Assembly: GCF_003014695.1 (NCBI RefSeq)
Contig: NZ_PYAS01000008.1
Location: 248,001-312,000, forward strand
Length of the DNA: 64,000 nt
Direction of reading: 5' to 3'
DNA from: Dyadobacter jiangsuensis
Lineage (GTDB): Bacteria; Bacteroidota; Bacteroidia; Cytophagales; Spirosomataceae
Shown here piece after piece: positions 7,606 through 16,479 of the stretch. The notes under the pieces were generated by a model. It had not been told where the DNA came from, did not search any database, and saw nothing but the letters and a program-made list of their open reading frames with translations. Numbering within the stretch: position 1 is the first letter of the stretch; the number at the start of each line of letters is the position of its first letter. A program made the translations under genes and the position numbers.

Positions 7606-10050
7606 ATGAAATTTCAATACAATTGCCGCCTCTTCCTGCCAGTTCTGATTGCTTTACTGACCGTACATTCCAGCTTTTCTCAAACATTACCCGGTTACCT
7701 CATTAAAGGAACGCTTATTGACTCTACCTCTTCCAAAGCCATTGAATTTGCGACAATCAGCATTCTGGATGAACAGCAGCAGGTGGTTGCCCTGACATAC
7801 TCGGATGAAAATGGTGTTTTCAAATCCACAGATATCAAAACGGGCTCTTACTTCCTCAACCTTTCGTTTGTAGGCTACCGACAGAAGCGTCTTGCTTTCA
7901 CAATCACGTCCACAACGCCCTATGATTTTGGAATTGTGAAACTGATTTCAGACGTAAAACAGCTAGACGCGGTGACGGTTACGGGCATGAAGCAGCTCGT
8001 CGAGCAACAGCCGGGAATGCTCATTTATAATGCGGAAAAGGACATCAGCAATACCGGCGGTACTGCTGCGGATGTGCTCAGAAAAGCACCCATTTTGAAT
8101 GTGGATGCCGCCGGAAATGTAACTATGCGTGGGAATTCCAATTTGCGTATTCTCATTAATGGCAAATACTCCGGCCAAATGGCCCGCAATGCTGCCGATG
8201 CTCTGAATATGATGCCCGCAGGATCGATCAAATCCGTAGAAGTGATCACGAGTCCTTCGGCACGTTACGATGCGGAAGGTGCGGCAGGCGTTATCAATAT
8301 CATCACCAAAAAAGGGAATCAGAGCACGAGCGGGACAATCGAAGTCGTGGGCGGAAACCTCGAACAGGCCATTAACCCGCGCATTGCCGTAAACCGCGAC
8401 AAATGGAATGTTAGCTCTACGCTGCATTTGCACCGGTTCCGCAACAAAGAACTATCGAATGTGGACCGTACCACCTATGAAAATGGTATGGAAACCGGCA
8501 AAGTGCGGCAGGAGATCGTGCGCGACAACGCCAAGCCCCACAGCTCGGGTGATTTGCAGATAGAATACCTGGCCGACAGCGCCAATGTTTTCAATTTCTC
8601 CGTCAATGGCTGGCTCGGTAACTGGCCGCAGAACAGCGAACAGCACAATAGCCGACTCACACCCGACGGCCAGGTTATCGATCAGTTTTTCCAGTCAGTC
8701 AAAACCAAAGCGCCCAACAAAGGCATCGACCTGAATTTGGGTTACACCAAAAAATTCCGAAAACCGGGCGAAGAACTCTACCTGATGGCGCAACACAACC
8801 GTTCTATCGACGATTTCAATTATAATGCCCGCCAGCGTGACGACGAGCAGTTCCTCGTTTACCGTGAAATCAACGACAACACCACGCATAACCGCGAATG
8901 GACGTTCCAGGGCGATTACATATTGCCACTCACGCCTTCGGGCAAGCATGCCTTGGAAAGCGGTGTAAAAGCGATATTGCGCAATGTAGGCAGCGATTAC
9001 CAGGTGCAGGCCAGCGCGAATGGCATGCCCGATCAACTCAGCATCGTCCCTTCCCGTACCGACCGCTTCGATTACCGCCAGGATGTGCTCGCGGCTTACA
9101 GTCAGTTCAAATTCAAATGGAGCAGCGGCTGGGCTTTACACGCCGGGGCACGCATGGAAGGCACTTTCCTTGAAGGCGACCAGCGCGATGCCAAGGTACA
9201 TTTCACCAGCAACTTCTGGAATTTCGTGCCCAGCGCGACTGTTTTCAAGAAACTCAATGCGAACAACAATCTCACATTGAGCTACACCAAGCGCATTTCG
9301 CGGCCATCCATCTGGGACCTTAACCCCAACCGCGACAGCCAGGATCCGAAGAATATCGTAGTCGGTAACCCCTCGCTGAAACCGGAGGAAGTAAACCAGA
9401 TGGAGTTCACCTATGCATTGCAAACCAACTCCGACCTGTTTCTGAACATCTCGGCATTTGGCAGGAAAACCGACAATTCCATCGAAAGCATTGTCACGAT
9501 GGACGCAGAAGGCGTAGCAACCACCACCAAGCAAAACCTCGCGTCGAATGAACAATATGGCATCAACTTTTCGACCTCGTTCTCGCCCCTGCCCGATTGG
9601 AAGATCAACAGCAACGCCAACATTCGCCAGGCTCGATTCAAGAGCGGGGCGCTCGGTATCGATAACAAGGGTGCGGCCTGGGGAATCAATATCAATACCA
9701 GCCTGAAACTACCCAAAAATTACAGCGTACAGGCCTATGGAGACTACGATGCGCGCAGTATCGAACTGCAAGGATTTGAAGGCGCCTGGTTGTATTACAG
9801 TTTTTCAGCCAAGAAGGAGCTTCCTGCACGCAAGCTCTCGATTACGCTCACAACGGTGAGCCCTTTCGGTGCCTATCGTCCGCAGAAAGAGGTGGTGAGC
9901 TCTCCAGAATTTTACTCGATCACGCGTAACCAATACCTGATGCGCTCCGTGAAACTCTCTCTCAACTGGGAATTCGGCGGGCTGTTCAAGCAGGGCTCGG
10001 GACGCAAGATCAGCAACGATGACCTTAAAAACGTGAAACAGGGCGGCTAA
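7606..10050 (+). CDS. TonB-dependent outer-membrane receptor, outer membrane beta-barrel family
   Basis: The 814-residue protein has a signal peptide (MKFQYNCRLFLPVLIALLTV), a carboxypeptidase-regulatory-like domain at about residues 30-115, a plug with the motif MRGNSNLRILINGKYSG and VEVITSPSARYDAEGAAG, and a C-terminal barrel. This plug type marks the Bacteroidota outer-membrane beta-barrel (OMP_b-brl) branch. It is the last gene of the sigma/anti-sigma/DUF4374/PepSY cluster, so it is the likely uptake channel. Its stop is only 3 nt from the stop of the convergent DUF218 gene, with no clear terminator between them. Confidence 0.85.
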   Translation: MKFQYNCRLFLPVLIALLTVHSSFSQTLPGYLIKGTLIDSTSSKAIEFATISILDEQQQVVALTYSDENGVFKSTDIKTGSYFLNLSFVGYRQKRLAFTITSTTPYDFGIVKLISDVKQLDAVTVTGMKQLVEQQPGMLIYNAEKDISNTGGTAADVLRKAPILNVDAAGNVTMRGNSNLRILINGKYSGQMARNAADALNMMPAGSIKSVEVITSPSARYDAEGAAGVINIITKKGNQSTSGTIEVVGGNLEQAINPRIAVNRDKWNVSSTLHLHRFRNKELSNVDRTTYENGMETGKVRQEIVRDNAKPHSSGDLQIEYLADSANVFNFSVNGWLGNWPQNSEQHNSRLTPDGQVIDQFFQSVKTKAPNKGIDLNLGYTKKFRKPGEELYLMAQHNRSIDDFNYNARQRDDEQFLVYREINDNTTHNREWTFQGDYILPLTPSGKHALESGVKAILRNVGSDYQVQASANGMPDQLSIVPSRTDRFDYRQDVLAAYSQFKFKWSSGWALHAGARMEGTFLEGDQRDAKVHFTSNFWNFVPSATVFKKLNANNNLTLSYTKRISRPSIWDLNPNRDSQDPKNIVVGNPSLKPEEVNQMEFTYALQTNSDLFLNISAFGRKTDNSIESIVTMDAEGVATTTKQNLASNEQYGINFSTSFSPLPDWKINSNANIRQARFKSGALGIDNKGAAWGININTSLKLPKNYSVQAYGDYDARSIELQGFEGAWLYYSFSAKKELPARKLSITLTTVSPFGAYRPQKEVVSSPEFYSITRNQYLMRSVKLSLNWEFGGLFKQGSGRKISNDDLKNVKQGG

Positions 10051-10053
10051 TGC

Positions 10054-11316
10054 CTAGGGATCAAGCGGTTCATCGGCATCGATGTGCAATGCATCCAGCA
10101 CCGGATAGAATTCGACATCCGTTTCGCTGAGCCGCTTACCCAGCTTATAAGGCACGTGATTCATTTCACGCATGCAACGGTTCACAAAAGCATCGCTCGA
10201 AATCGAATAGCTTTGCGACCGCATGGTGGAAACGAGGCACGGCTTCTCCACCGGCATGCCATAACGATACAGCAACCTCACCGCATTGCGCATATTGGTG
10301 GTCGTGTGGCGCGCGTGCGGGTCCATAATAATCGCACTTTCAGGCACTTTCAGAGTTTCCATCAGAAACTTCTTCATTTCAAATGCCTCGCTGTATTTCG
10401 TTTTGAAAGGGTGTACACGGCCACCTGAAACCAGAATGTATGGCGCCAGCCCTTCAAAATACCGCAACGCCGCCACCCGGCAGCGCAGCATCCCGCCTTC
10501 GCTCAACGCGCGGTCGTAGGTATCCGGCCCCGCGCCTGGAACGAGTATCAGCGTGTATTTGAATTTGTTCCAATCAATTTTCTTCACGCGGTCGACTGCC
10601 GCTTTGTTAACCGTCGAAACCATCGGCTCATAATCGGCAGCCTCGTGGCGTTCGTTCACTTCCAGAAATTGGAGCGCATAATGCATGGAAGGCCCAAAAA
10701 ACAGCTTTCCGCCTTTCCTCTCCTGACGCACAATATCCGTGGCATCATACACCAGTACCGGGTAGCTTTTGGCTGTTATTTTAAATTCGATTGAATCGAT
10801 GGCGGGGTAGTTGGGCTTTTTCCCCTCTGCGTATACTTCTATGGTGTGATTAACGCCTCTGGCATCCTGCTCCCAGGCTTTACGTAATAATGCCTTTTCG
10901 CTCGCTTCTTTCAACAAAATATAGGTCCCGGAGGGAATCAGGTGCTGCTTTACCAACTTGCCTAACGCGTTGTTCTCGCTGTAAAGTGCTTCCAGTCTCG
11001 CCCCCACTGCATCGACTTCAGCGGCCGAGAACTTCATTTTGCCGGTATAGCACAGAAAATCACTCTTACATTCCTTCACAGACCTTTCCAGGTTTTCGGA
11101 CTTCAACCCCGCCAATGTGGCCAATTCACTATCTTTTTCCAGCAGCGACTTCACATCCGGAAGTGACTCGAACAGCGTCAGTAAATACCAATTTTTGGAT
11201 TGGACAAAAGAGTTGCCGGTAATCAGCTGATAATCCTGTTTCGGCGCATGGCCGGTTTGGGCGAAACTGGTCAGCGTGAGCAGCATAAAGAGTGAAAAGG
11301 TCAAAGGTTTAGTCAT
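10054..11316 (-). CDS. Exported YdcF/DUF218 domain protein
   Basis: This 420-residue protein starts with a signal peptide (MTKPLTFSLFMLLTLTSFAQ). The DUF218 (YdcF/SanA-like) domain occupies roughly residues 230-400: TLILVPGAG, then ILVSGGRVHP, then AIIMDPHARHTTTNMRNAV, which match the conserved blocks of the fold. The N-terminal ~200 residues are not recognised. SanA-like proteins are linked with envelope integrity and YdcF binds S-adenosylmethionine; neither role can be assigned here. It is convergent with the receptor gene (3-nt gap) and is followed upstream by a long intergenic region. Confidence 0.75.
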   Translation of the reverse strand: MTKPLTFSLFMLLTLTSFAQTGHAPKQDYQLITGNSFVQSKNWYLLTLFESLPDVKSLLEKDSELATLAGLKSENLERSVKECKSDFLCYTGKMKFSAAEVDAVGARLEALYSENNALGKLVKQHLIPSGTYILLKEASEKALLRKAWEQDARGVNHTIEVYAEGKKPNYPAIDSIEFKITAKSYPVLVYDATDIVRQERKGGKLFFGPSMHYALQFLEVNERHEAADYEPMVSTVNKAAVDRVKKIDWNKFKYTLILVPGAGPDTYDRALSEGGMLRCRVAALRYFEGLAPYILVSGGRVHPFKTKYSEAFEMKKFLMETLKVPESAIIMDPHARHTTTNMRNAVRLLYRYGMPVEKPCLVSTMRSQSYSISSDAFVNRCMREMNHVPYKLGKRLSETDVEFYPVLDALHIDADEPLDP

Positions 11317-12070
11317 AGCAATAAAAGGAGTATGAAAAGGCCCGCAAACTAAGCGAATCCGTTTGACCGGATCGTTAAGTGAAAGTTAAGAAACAGAACC
11401 CAGACTCGACAACTTGAACGTATATTACTATACGCAAATCAACAATCCGTGCCAAAGGAGGACACCCATCCCACTTGCAATCCTGTCAATATTCAGCTAC
11501 AAAAACAGTTCTACCCAATCATCAAAATTGAACCAATTAATTGATTTGGTTTGGAGTAATTCCAAACAAAAAAGCCCCTGGCAAAATGCCAGAAGCTTTT
11601 CAATTTTTAAGCACCCATTTTACTTATAAAAGTTATCGTTTTCCAGTACCAGCCCGGATCGTTGTTTTCTTAGATAAAAATTGCTTTTTTCCAGTTCAAA
11701 TCCAAACTAAACAACCTATTCAATGACCGGGAGTACCTGGAAGCAGGAAGTCACCTGTTTAATTCTGTCGAAATCAAACCGTGAAGAGCCGGATTACCGG
11801 CGATCGTTGCAAATGAAGTGTAATAGTGTATTGTATGAAACAGAGCGGGGTGTCCATTTAACCCTCCTTTAAATCCAATTCCAGTAAGTGTTTTTGTCAT
11901 GGCCAATAGCAACTTTTATTCTTTCACAAAGCATTCATTCCTTAGCGAGTTTAAAGTAATCCTAAATAGCTGTTGAACTAAAATAATTTCGCCGAATTAT
12001 GCATTTATTTCGACCAATACCTATATTATTGCAGACGAATGAAATTTAGTACAGTAGTTAAGGTCAGAGT
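11317..12070. other. 754-nt intergenic region with one orphan hairpin
   Basis: No convincing gene is visible. Short open frames here (for example 11414-11629) lack family resemblance and run through a terminator-like hairpin. The only clear structure is that hairpin at 11567-11600. The 70 nt before the LytTR gene at 12071 are A+T-rich and likely hold its promoter, but I see no exact TAnnTTTG box. Confidence 0.5.
11567..11600. terminator. Orphan terminator-like hairpin
   Basis: AAGC-CC-CTGGCA, loop AAA, TGCCAG-AA-GCTT forms a stem with a run of A before it and T after it, so it could end transcripts from either side; the T-run is best on the minus strand. No annotated gene reaches it closely, which suggests an unannotated short RNA or a long 5' region. 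Confidence 0.55.
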
Positions 12071-12865
12071 ATGTTGTCTCCCGGCAGGTTGCGGTGTATA
12101 ATAGTAGACGATGAGGCTGATGCACGCCGATTGATTGAAAAATATGTGCAGAAAGTTCCCTTTCTCGAATTGGCCGGCATTGCCGAGACCGCTACCGATG
12201 CCCTCTTCCTGATCAGGGATATGAAGCCGGACATTGTGTTTCTGGACATTGAAATGCCCGAAATGACCGGATTTGAGCTATTAAAGCTTCTCCCAGCCAC
12301 CCGTCCGGCTATGATCATGATTACCGCCGACCCTTCTTATGCGCTCGAAGGGTACGAGCATGAGCTCACCGATTACCTTCTCAAACCCGTCTCGTTCGAA
12401 AGGTTCCTGAAAGCCGTCAACAAGGTCGACGGGGCACGTTTCCCGAAGCATTCTCCGGGTGCATCCGAGCCGGTGTCCAACATGGTTTCATCGACGAAAG
12501 AATCGCAGGAACAGTTGCCGGATACGGAGTTCTCCGGTGCGCGAAATGACTTTCTATTATTAAAAGAGAATAAAAAACTCATTAAAGTAGCCCCCGGTGA
12601 AATACATTTTATTGAGGGCATGCGCGATTACCTGAAATTGTATTGGTCGGACCGTGTTGCAGTTATTCATATGACGATGGCCAAAATCGAAGAAGCATTA
12701 CCTTCGGCACAATTTCTGAGGGTAAACCGTTCTTACATCGTCAATAAAAAAGTAATACGGGAAATTGAAGGAAATGAAATCACCACGAACAGTGGCCGAA
12801 AGATCCCGATTGGCGTAACGTACCGCGCCAATGTGCTCGCTGCGTTACAAAAGAACAGAATCTGA
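12071..12865 (+). CDS. LytTR family response regulator
   Basis: A 264-residue regulator with an N-terminal receiver domain (acidic DDE at 13-15, phosphorylatable D59 in FLDIEMPEMTG, K in YLLKPVSF) and a C-terminal LytTR DNA-binding domain from about residue 165 (IHFIEGMRDYLKLY, then FLRVNRSYIVNKK). A low-complexity linker of about 45 residues (HSPGASEPVSNMVSSTKESQ) joins the two and is longer than usual. The kinase gene begins 6 nt downstream, so they form one operon; the regulator comes first, unlike the other two pairs here. Confidence 0.92.
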   Translation: MLSPGRLRCIIVDDEADARRLIEKYVQKVPFLELAGIAETATDALFLIRDMKPDIVFLDIEMPEMTGFELLKLLPATRPAMIMITADPSYALEGYEHELTDYLLKPVSFERFLKAVNKVDGARFPKHSPGASEPVSNMVSSTKESQEQLPDTEFSGARNDFLLLKENKKLIKVAPGEIHFIEGMRDYLKLYWSDRVAVIHMTMAKIEEALPSAQFLRVNRSYIVNKKVIREIEGNEITTNSGRKIPIGVTYRANVLAALQKNRI

Positions 12866-12871
12866 CAGGTT

Positions 12872-14095
12872 ATGCGTTTCAATCCTATTTCATCTGAAAA
12901 AAGCGCAAAAATAACCAGGATTATTTATCACATACTGGCATGGATTGCGCTCTGGTGCATCGCGCATTATTACAGCATTCCAGCACTTACCAAAGACAAC
13001 GTGTCCGTGGTATGGCATGCTTCGGCAGCGGTGTTCCTTCAATCCATTTCCGTCTTCTATCTCTTGGGCTATGTGGTCTTCCCCCGATTTTTGTACACAA
13101 GGAAAATACTGCCGTTAGTTATAAGCCTGGTTATCGTGTTTCTCCTGGTGCATATCACCAACTATTATGAGTTCAGGCACCTGGCATCGCTTACAAACGG
13201 CTCAGGGGAAAACGGTTTCTATGTTACCAAGTTATGGGATTTCTTTCAGGCACGCAGCCGATGGACGAGTTGCTTCACCGACTTTGACATTGCCTATACC
13301 GACTATGCGTGGAGCCTGTATTACATCACGCCCTTGCTTGCCATCAAAGTAATGCGTGACATTATTAATTCCCGCACAAAAAATATGCAGCTGGAAATGG
13401 AACGGCTCCAACTCGAAAAAGTAAACCTGAATCTGCAAACACAAAGTTTACAATTACAAAAAAACAACCTTAATCTCGAACTCAGCTTTCTAAAATCGCA
13501 GATCAATCCACATTTCCTGTTCAATACCCTAAATGCTATTTACACCAAAACAGTGGATGTTGATGAGCAAGCAGCCGACCTCGTTCTTAAATTATCGGAT
13601 CTGATGCGATACAGTCTTTACGAATCGAGCAAAGAAAATGTAGTATTATCCAAGGAAATCAGTTACATCGAAAATTACCTGGACCTCGAACGCGCGCGTT
13701 TCTCCGATAAAGTGACCATTGAATACCAATTAACCGGCAATCCGGAAGAGTATCTCATCGCCCCGCTCCTGCTGGTTTCGTTTGTTGAAAATGCATTCAA
13801 ACATGGTACGGCCAAAAGTAAATATGCATCTTACGTAAACATTTCCATCGTACTGGATCAAAACACGCTGTATTTCAAAATAAAAAACAATATTCCTCAG
13901 CATACCCGCCAAAGCCCGCCCAGAGCCAGGGAAGATAAAGTGGGCGGATTCGGGCTGAGCAACACCTCGAAAAGACTCCAATTGCTCTATCCCGACCGAC
14001 ACAAATTGTCGGTACAGCAGTCCGAATCCGAGTTCAGCGTCGATCTGGAACTGGAACTGGACTCTGCCAACGTGGTCCGGTATTTCAGCTCCTGA
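12872..14095 (+). CDS. LytS-like sensor histidine kinase
   Basis: The 407-residue protein has about four N-terminal membrane helices (up to residue ~165), a coiled-coil segment rich in Leu and Gln (LQLEKVNLNLQTQSLQLQKN), a His_kinase domain with SFLKSQINPHFLFNTLNAIY (the phosphoaccepting His is in NPHF), and an ATPase part with ENAFKHG and GFGLSNTSKRL. No separate sensor domain is recognised, so the signal is probably read in the membrane. It directly follows its LytTR partner. Confidence 0.92.
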   Translation: MRFNPISSEKSAKITRIIYHILAWIALWCIAHYYSIPALTKDNVSVVWHASAAVFLQSISVFYLLGYVVFPRFLYTRKILPLVISLVIVFLLVHITNYYEFRHLASLTNGSGENGFYVTKLWDFFQARSRWTSCFTDFDIAYTDYAWSLYYITPLLAIKVMRDIINSRTKNMQLEMERLQLEKVNLNLQTQSLQLQKNNLNLELSFLKSQINPHFLFNTLNAIYTKTVDVDEQAADLVLKLSDLMRYSLYESSKENVVLSKEISYIENYLDLERARFSDKVTIEYQLTGNPEEYLIAPLLLVSFVENAFKHGTAKSKYASYVNISIVLDQNTLYFKIKNNIPQHTRQSPPRAREDKVGGFGLSNTSKRLQLLYPDRHKLSVQQSESEFSVDLELELDSANVVRYFSS

Positions 14096-14439
14096 TACCC
14101 GCGCGCCCTCGCCTCCGTATATATGCGAGCGTCAGGAATCCGCACCATTGAAATCACCGAACAAGTTTCTTTTCAATTACTTGGCAACAAGTTTCACCCG
14201 CTTCATAAATCGAGGAAGAAAGTACAACTACTGTCAAATTATTTTATTAGAAGTTATTTTACTTTTATTTTCAGATTTTCCTTTGGATATTGAAACATCA
14301 GTTGAAAAACGGCATAAAATTACCCCTCAGCTATCCAAAGATTTTTGAAAAGAGCATCGACCATGTTCATACTCAGTCACTCATTCATTCTCTGGACCTT
14401 CCACAAAAAATTTAATTTTTTGAATTAGAAAATGTCCGG
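14096..14439 (+). other. 344-nt intergenic region without a supported gene
   Basis: The stretch is A+T-rich, especially at 14215-14310. One 66-codon frame with a TTG start is present but has no family features or credible start context. The end of the region serves as the upstream region of the NarL-type regulator at 14440. A short GCGAG-type imperfect hairpin near 14110-14135 may end the kinase transcript, but it is weak. Confidence 0.4.
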
Positions 14440-15078
14440 ATGAAAAACATTTTAATTGTAGAAGATTATCAGATTATCAGACTTGCAACCAAAATACTCG
14501 TTCAGGATTTGTACAAAGCCGCGGTAATACACGAGGCTACCTCTTTTAATGAGGCATTATCCGAACTTGCCGCACATCCTCAGGATCTTGTCATCCTGGA
14601 TGTTCAGATTCCTGAGGGCCAGGGATTTGAAATGATTGGAGCAATGCGTGCCGTTCAGAAGAACGTGAGTATCCTTATTTTCTCGGCCATTGAGGAAAGG
14701 ATTTACGGGATCCATTACCTGCGTGCAGGGGCAAACGGTTTTGTTTCCAAAAATTCGGAGACCGGGGATATTCGTACGGCGATTTTATCCGTCGCGGACA
14801 CTGGCAGGTATGTAAGTCCGAGAATCAAGGTTGAACTGCTGAATCAGCTCGACAAACATAACTACCGGGCCGACAATCCGCTCCTGGACCTTTCAGCACG
14901 TGAAATAACGATCATGGACATGCTGATCGACGGGTTCTGGATCAAGGAAATAGCCTCGAAACTGGATCTGACAGAAAGCTCTGTCAGCACCTATAAGGCT
15001 CGACTTTTCGAAAAGCTTCATGTAACCACGCTGATCGAAATGTTCCAGAAGGTAAGCCATTACAAGGATATGGATTGA
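14440..15078 (+). CDS. NarL/LuxR family response regulator
   Basis: A 212-residue two-domain regulator: receiver domain at residues 1-120 with ILIVEDYQ and phospho-acceptor D54 (VILDVQIPEGQG), and a LuxR-type helix-turn-helix at about 145-208 (LSAREITIMDMLIDGFWIKE, then IASKLDLTESSVSTYKARLF). No kinase gene is adjacent, so its partner is encoded elsewhere. Its last 19 nt overlap the end of the convergent HxlR gene. Confidence 0.92.
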   Translation: MKNILIVEDYQIIRLATKILVQDLYKAAVIHEATSFNEALSELAAHPQDLVILDVQIPEGQGFEMIGAMRAVQKNVSILIFSAIEERIYGIHYLRAGANGFVSKNSETGDIRTAILSVADTGRYVSPRIKVELLNQLDKHNYRADNPLLDLSAREITIMDMLIDGFWIKEIASKLDLTESSVSTYKARLFEKLHVTTLIEMFQKVSHYKDMD

Positions 15079-15419
15079 AGGCTTTGCTCGCCAAGAAGCT
15101 CTTTGTACCCTAAGCCCCATTCGTTCATCCTGTCGATAACGGGCATGATACTGCGCCCGACGTCGGTCAGTGTATATTCGGTATAAAGCGGAAAACCTGT
15201 TGACTGACATTTCTCGACGATCCCGCTCGCTTCCAGCTCACGCAGCTGCATATCCAGCACGCGCGGGGTAGCACCTTTGATTTCGCGGTGCATTTCGCTG
15301 GGCCGGCGAAACCCGCGCTGGATGGCGTCGAGCAGGCAAGGCTTCCATTTTGCCCCGAAAACTTTCATGGCAATGGTAATGCCGCATTCGAGGTCTTCCG
15401 GTGTTTTCCGCTGGTACAT
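15060..15419 (-). CDS. HxlR family transcriptional regulator
   Basis: A 119-residue single-domain winged-helix protein with the HxlR pattern: an early cysteine in LECGITIAMKVFGAKWKPCL, then LDAIQRGFRRPSEMHREIKG, then RVLDMQLRELEASGIVEK and YTLTDVGRSIMPVID. HxlR regulators often use cysteine chemistry to sense electrophiles or oxidants and control divergent oxidoreductase genes. Here the divergent gene at 15572 is an NAD(P)-dependent reductase, and two direct repeats lie between them, so that gene is the likely target. Confidence 0.9.
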   Translation of the reverse strand: MYQRKTPEDLECGITIAMKVFGAKWKPCLLDAIQRGFRRPSEMHREIKGATPRVLDMQLRELEASGIVEKCQSTGFPLYTEYTLTDVGRSIMPVIDRMNEWGLGYKELLGEQSLQSISL

Positions 15420-15474
15420 GATGCTGATGAATGAGTTGATGGGATATCGCTTTATTTAGCCCAATTTACGTAAT

Positions 15475-15511
15475 ACCGAATAGTTTTTCGGTTACCGAAT
15501 CTTTTTTCGGT
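15475..15511. promoter_or_regulatory. Putative HxlR operator: two tandem imperfect palindromes
   Basis: Two 18-bp copies at 15475-15492 and 15494-15511 each read ACCGAA, a T-rich spacer, TTCGGT. They have a 19-bp period and lie between the HxlR gene and the divergent reductase gene. Dyad symmetry and placement fit a dimeric winged-helix regulator. Confidence 0.55.
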
Positions 15512-15571
15512 AATTGATAGCCGCCCGCCAGCTCCCGAATTTTGTGTTCATCAATTCAAAACGAACAGAAA

Positions 15572-16435
15572 ATGAACACAAAACAAATTACCGTTATAGG
15601 TCTGGGGCAAATGGGAACACGGCTCGCCGAGTTGCTGGTTACACAGGGTTATTCGGTCTCCGTCTGGAACCGCACCCGGGCAAAAGCCGACGCTATTGCC
15701 GGTGTAAAAGTATTTGAAAACCTCGACGAAGCGATCCGTCAGAGTCCGCTGGTCGTAATATGCGTCCTGGATTACGAAGCGGTACATCGTATCTTCGAAA
15801 GTATTACGGATCAGTCCATTCTGACCGGCAAAACGCTCATCAACTTCACGACCGCCGATCCTCAGGAAGCCGAACAGCTGGAAACAATGCTCACCCACCT
15901 GGGTGCAGGGTTTATCAATGGCGCTATCCAGGTCGCACCCGACCAGATGGGCCTGCCGGAAACCACGATCATCGTTTCCGGCGAGCCAGAGCATTTCGAA
16001 CGCAGCCGCGACGCCCTGACCGTCTTCGGAGGAAATATCAAATACCTCGGCGACCGCGCTGCATTGGCCTCGGCGATGGACCTCGCTACCTTGACCTGGC
16101 TGTACGGATCCTATACCGGTCTCATCCACGGTATTGTCCTTTCACAAAAAACCGGTCTGTCGCTGGGCGCATTCAGCGAAATCCTGGCTGAAATCACTCC
16201 CGGCTTTACCGAGTTTTTCAAACATCAGATCGGTGTGGTGGAAAAAGGCGATTTTACGATCAGTCAGAGCCCACTATCAATCAGTATGGCAGCGACGCAG
16301 CGCATTCACAATGCATTTCGAAATGCGGGTACGCGGCCGGATTTTGTCAAAACGATCAGCGACCTGTTGCAAAAAGCGGAATCTGATGGCTTGGCGGATC
16401 AGGAGCTTGCCGCATTGGTAAAAGTGGTCGAATAG
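15572..16435 (+). CDS. NAD(P)-dependent reductase of the beta-hydroxyacid dehydrogenase/imine reductase group
   Basis: The 287-residue protein begins with a Rossmann motif GLGQMG (residues ~8-13) and WNRTRAKAD, typical of NADP-binding 3-hydroxyisobutyrate dehydrogenase relatives. The helical C-terminal half (TWLYGSYTGLIHGIVLSQKT, then GLSLGAFSEIL) looks more like imine reductases or reductive aminases than true 3-hydroxyisobutyrate dehydrogenases, so the substrate is uncertain. ATG 15572 is preferred since it lies just before the Rossmann strand. It is divergent from the HxlR gene, which may repress it. Confidence 0.8.
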   Translation: MNTKQITVIGLGQMGTRLAELLVTQGYSVSVWNRTRAKADAIAGVKVFENLDEAIRQSPLVVICVLDYEAVHRIFESITDQSILTGKTLINFTTADPQEAEQLETMLTHLGAGFINGAIQVAPDQMGLPETTIIVSGEPEHFERSRDALTVFGGNIKYLGDRAALASAMDLATLTWLYGSYTGLIHGIVLSQKTGLSLGAFSEILAEITPGFTEFFKHQIGVVEKGDFTISQSPLSISMAATQRIHNAFRNAGTRPDFVKTISDLLQKAESDGLADQELAALVKVVE

Positions 16436-16448
16436 CCCTGCCTGGTTT

Positions 16449-16479
16449 GCCCGCTGAGATCTCCTCAGATCCAGCGGGC
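16449..16479. terminator. Bidirectional hairpin between convergent genes
   Basis: GCCCGCT at 16449-16455 pairs with AGCGGGC at 16473-16479, and inner ATCT/AGAT can pair too. It lies between the reductase and the LytTR gene and covers the last codons of the latter. Confidence 0.5.

Noticed and set aside
11414-11629. A 71-codon frame in the long intergenic region
   Set aside because: It crosses the terminator-like hairpin, has no family resemblance and no good start context.
14148-14348. A 66-codon frame upstream of the NarL-type regulator
   Set aside because: TTG start, A+T-rich low-information sequence and no family features.
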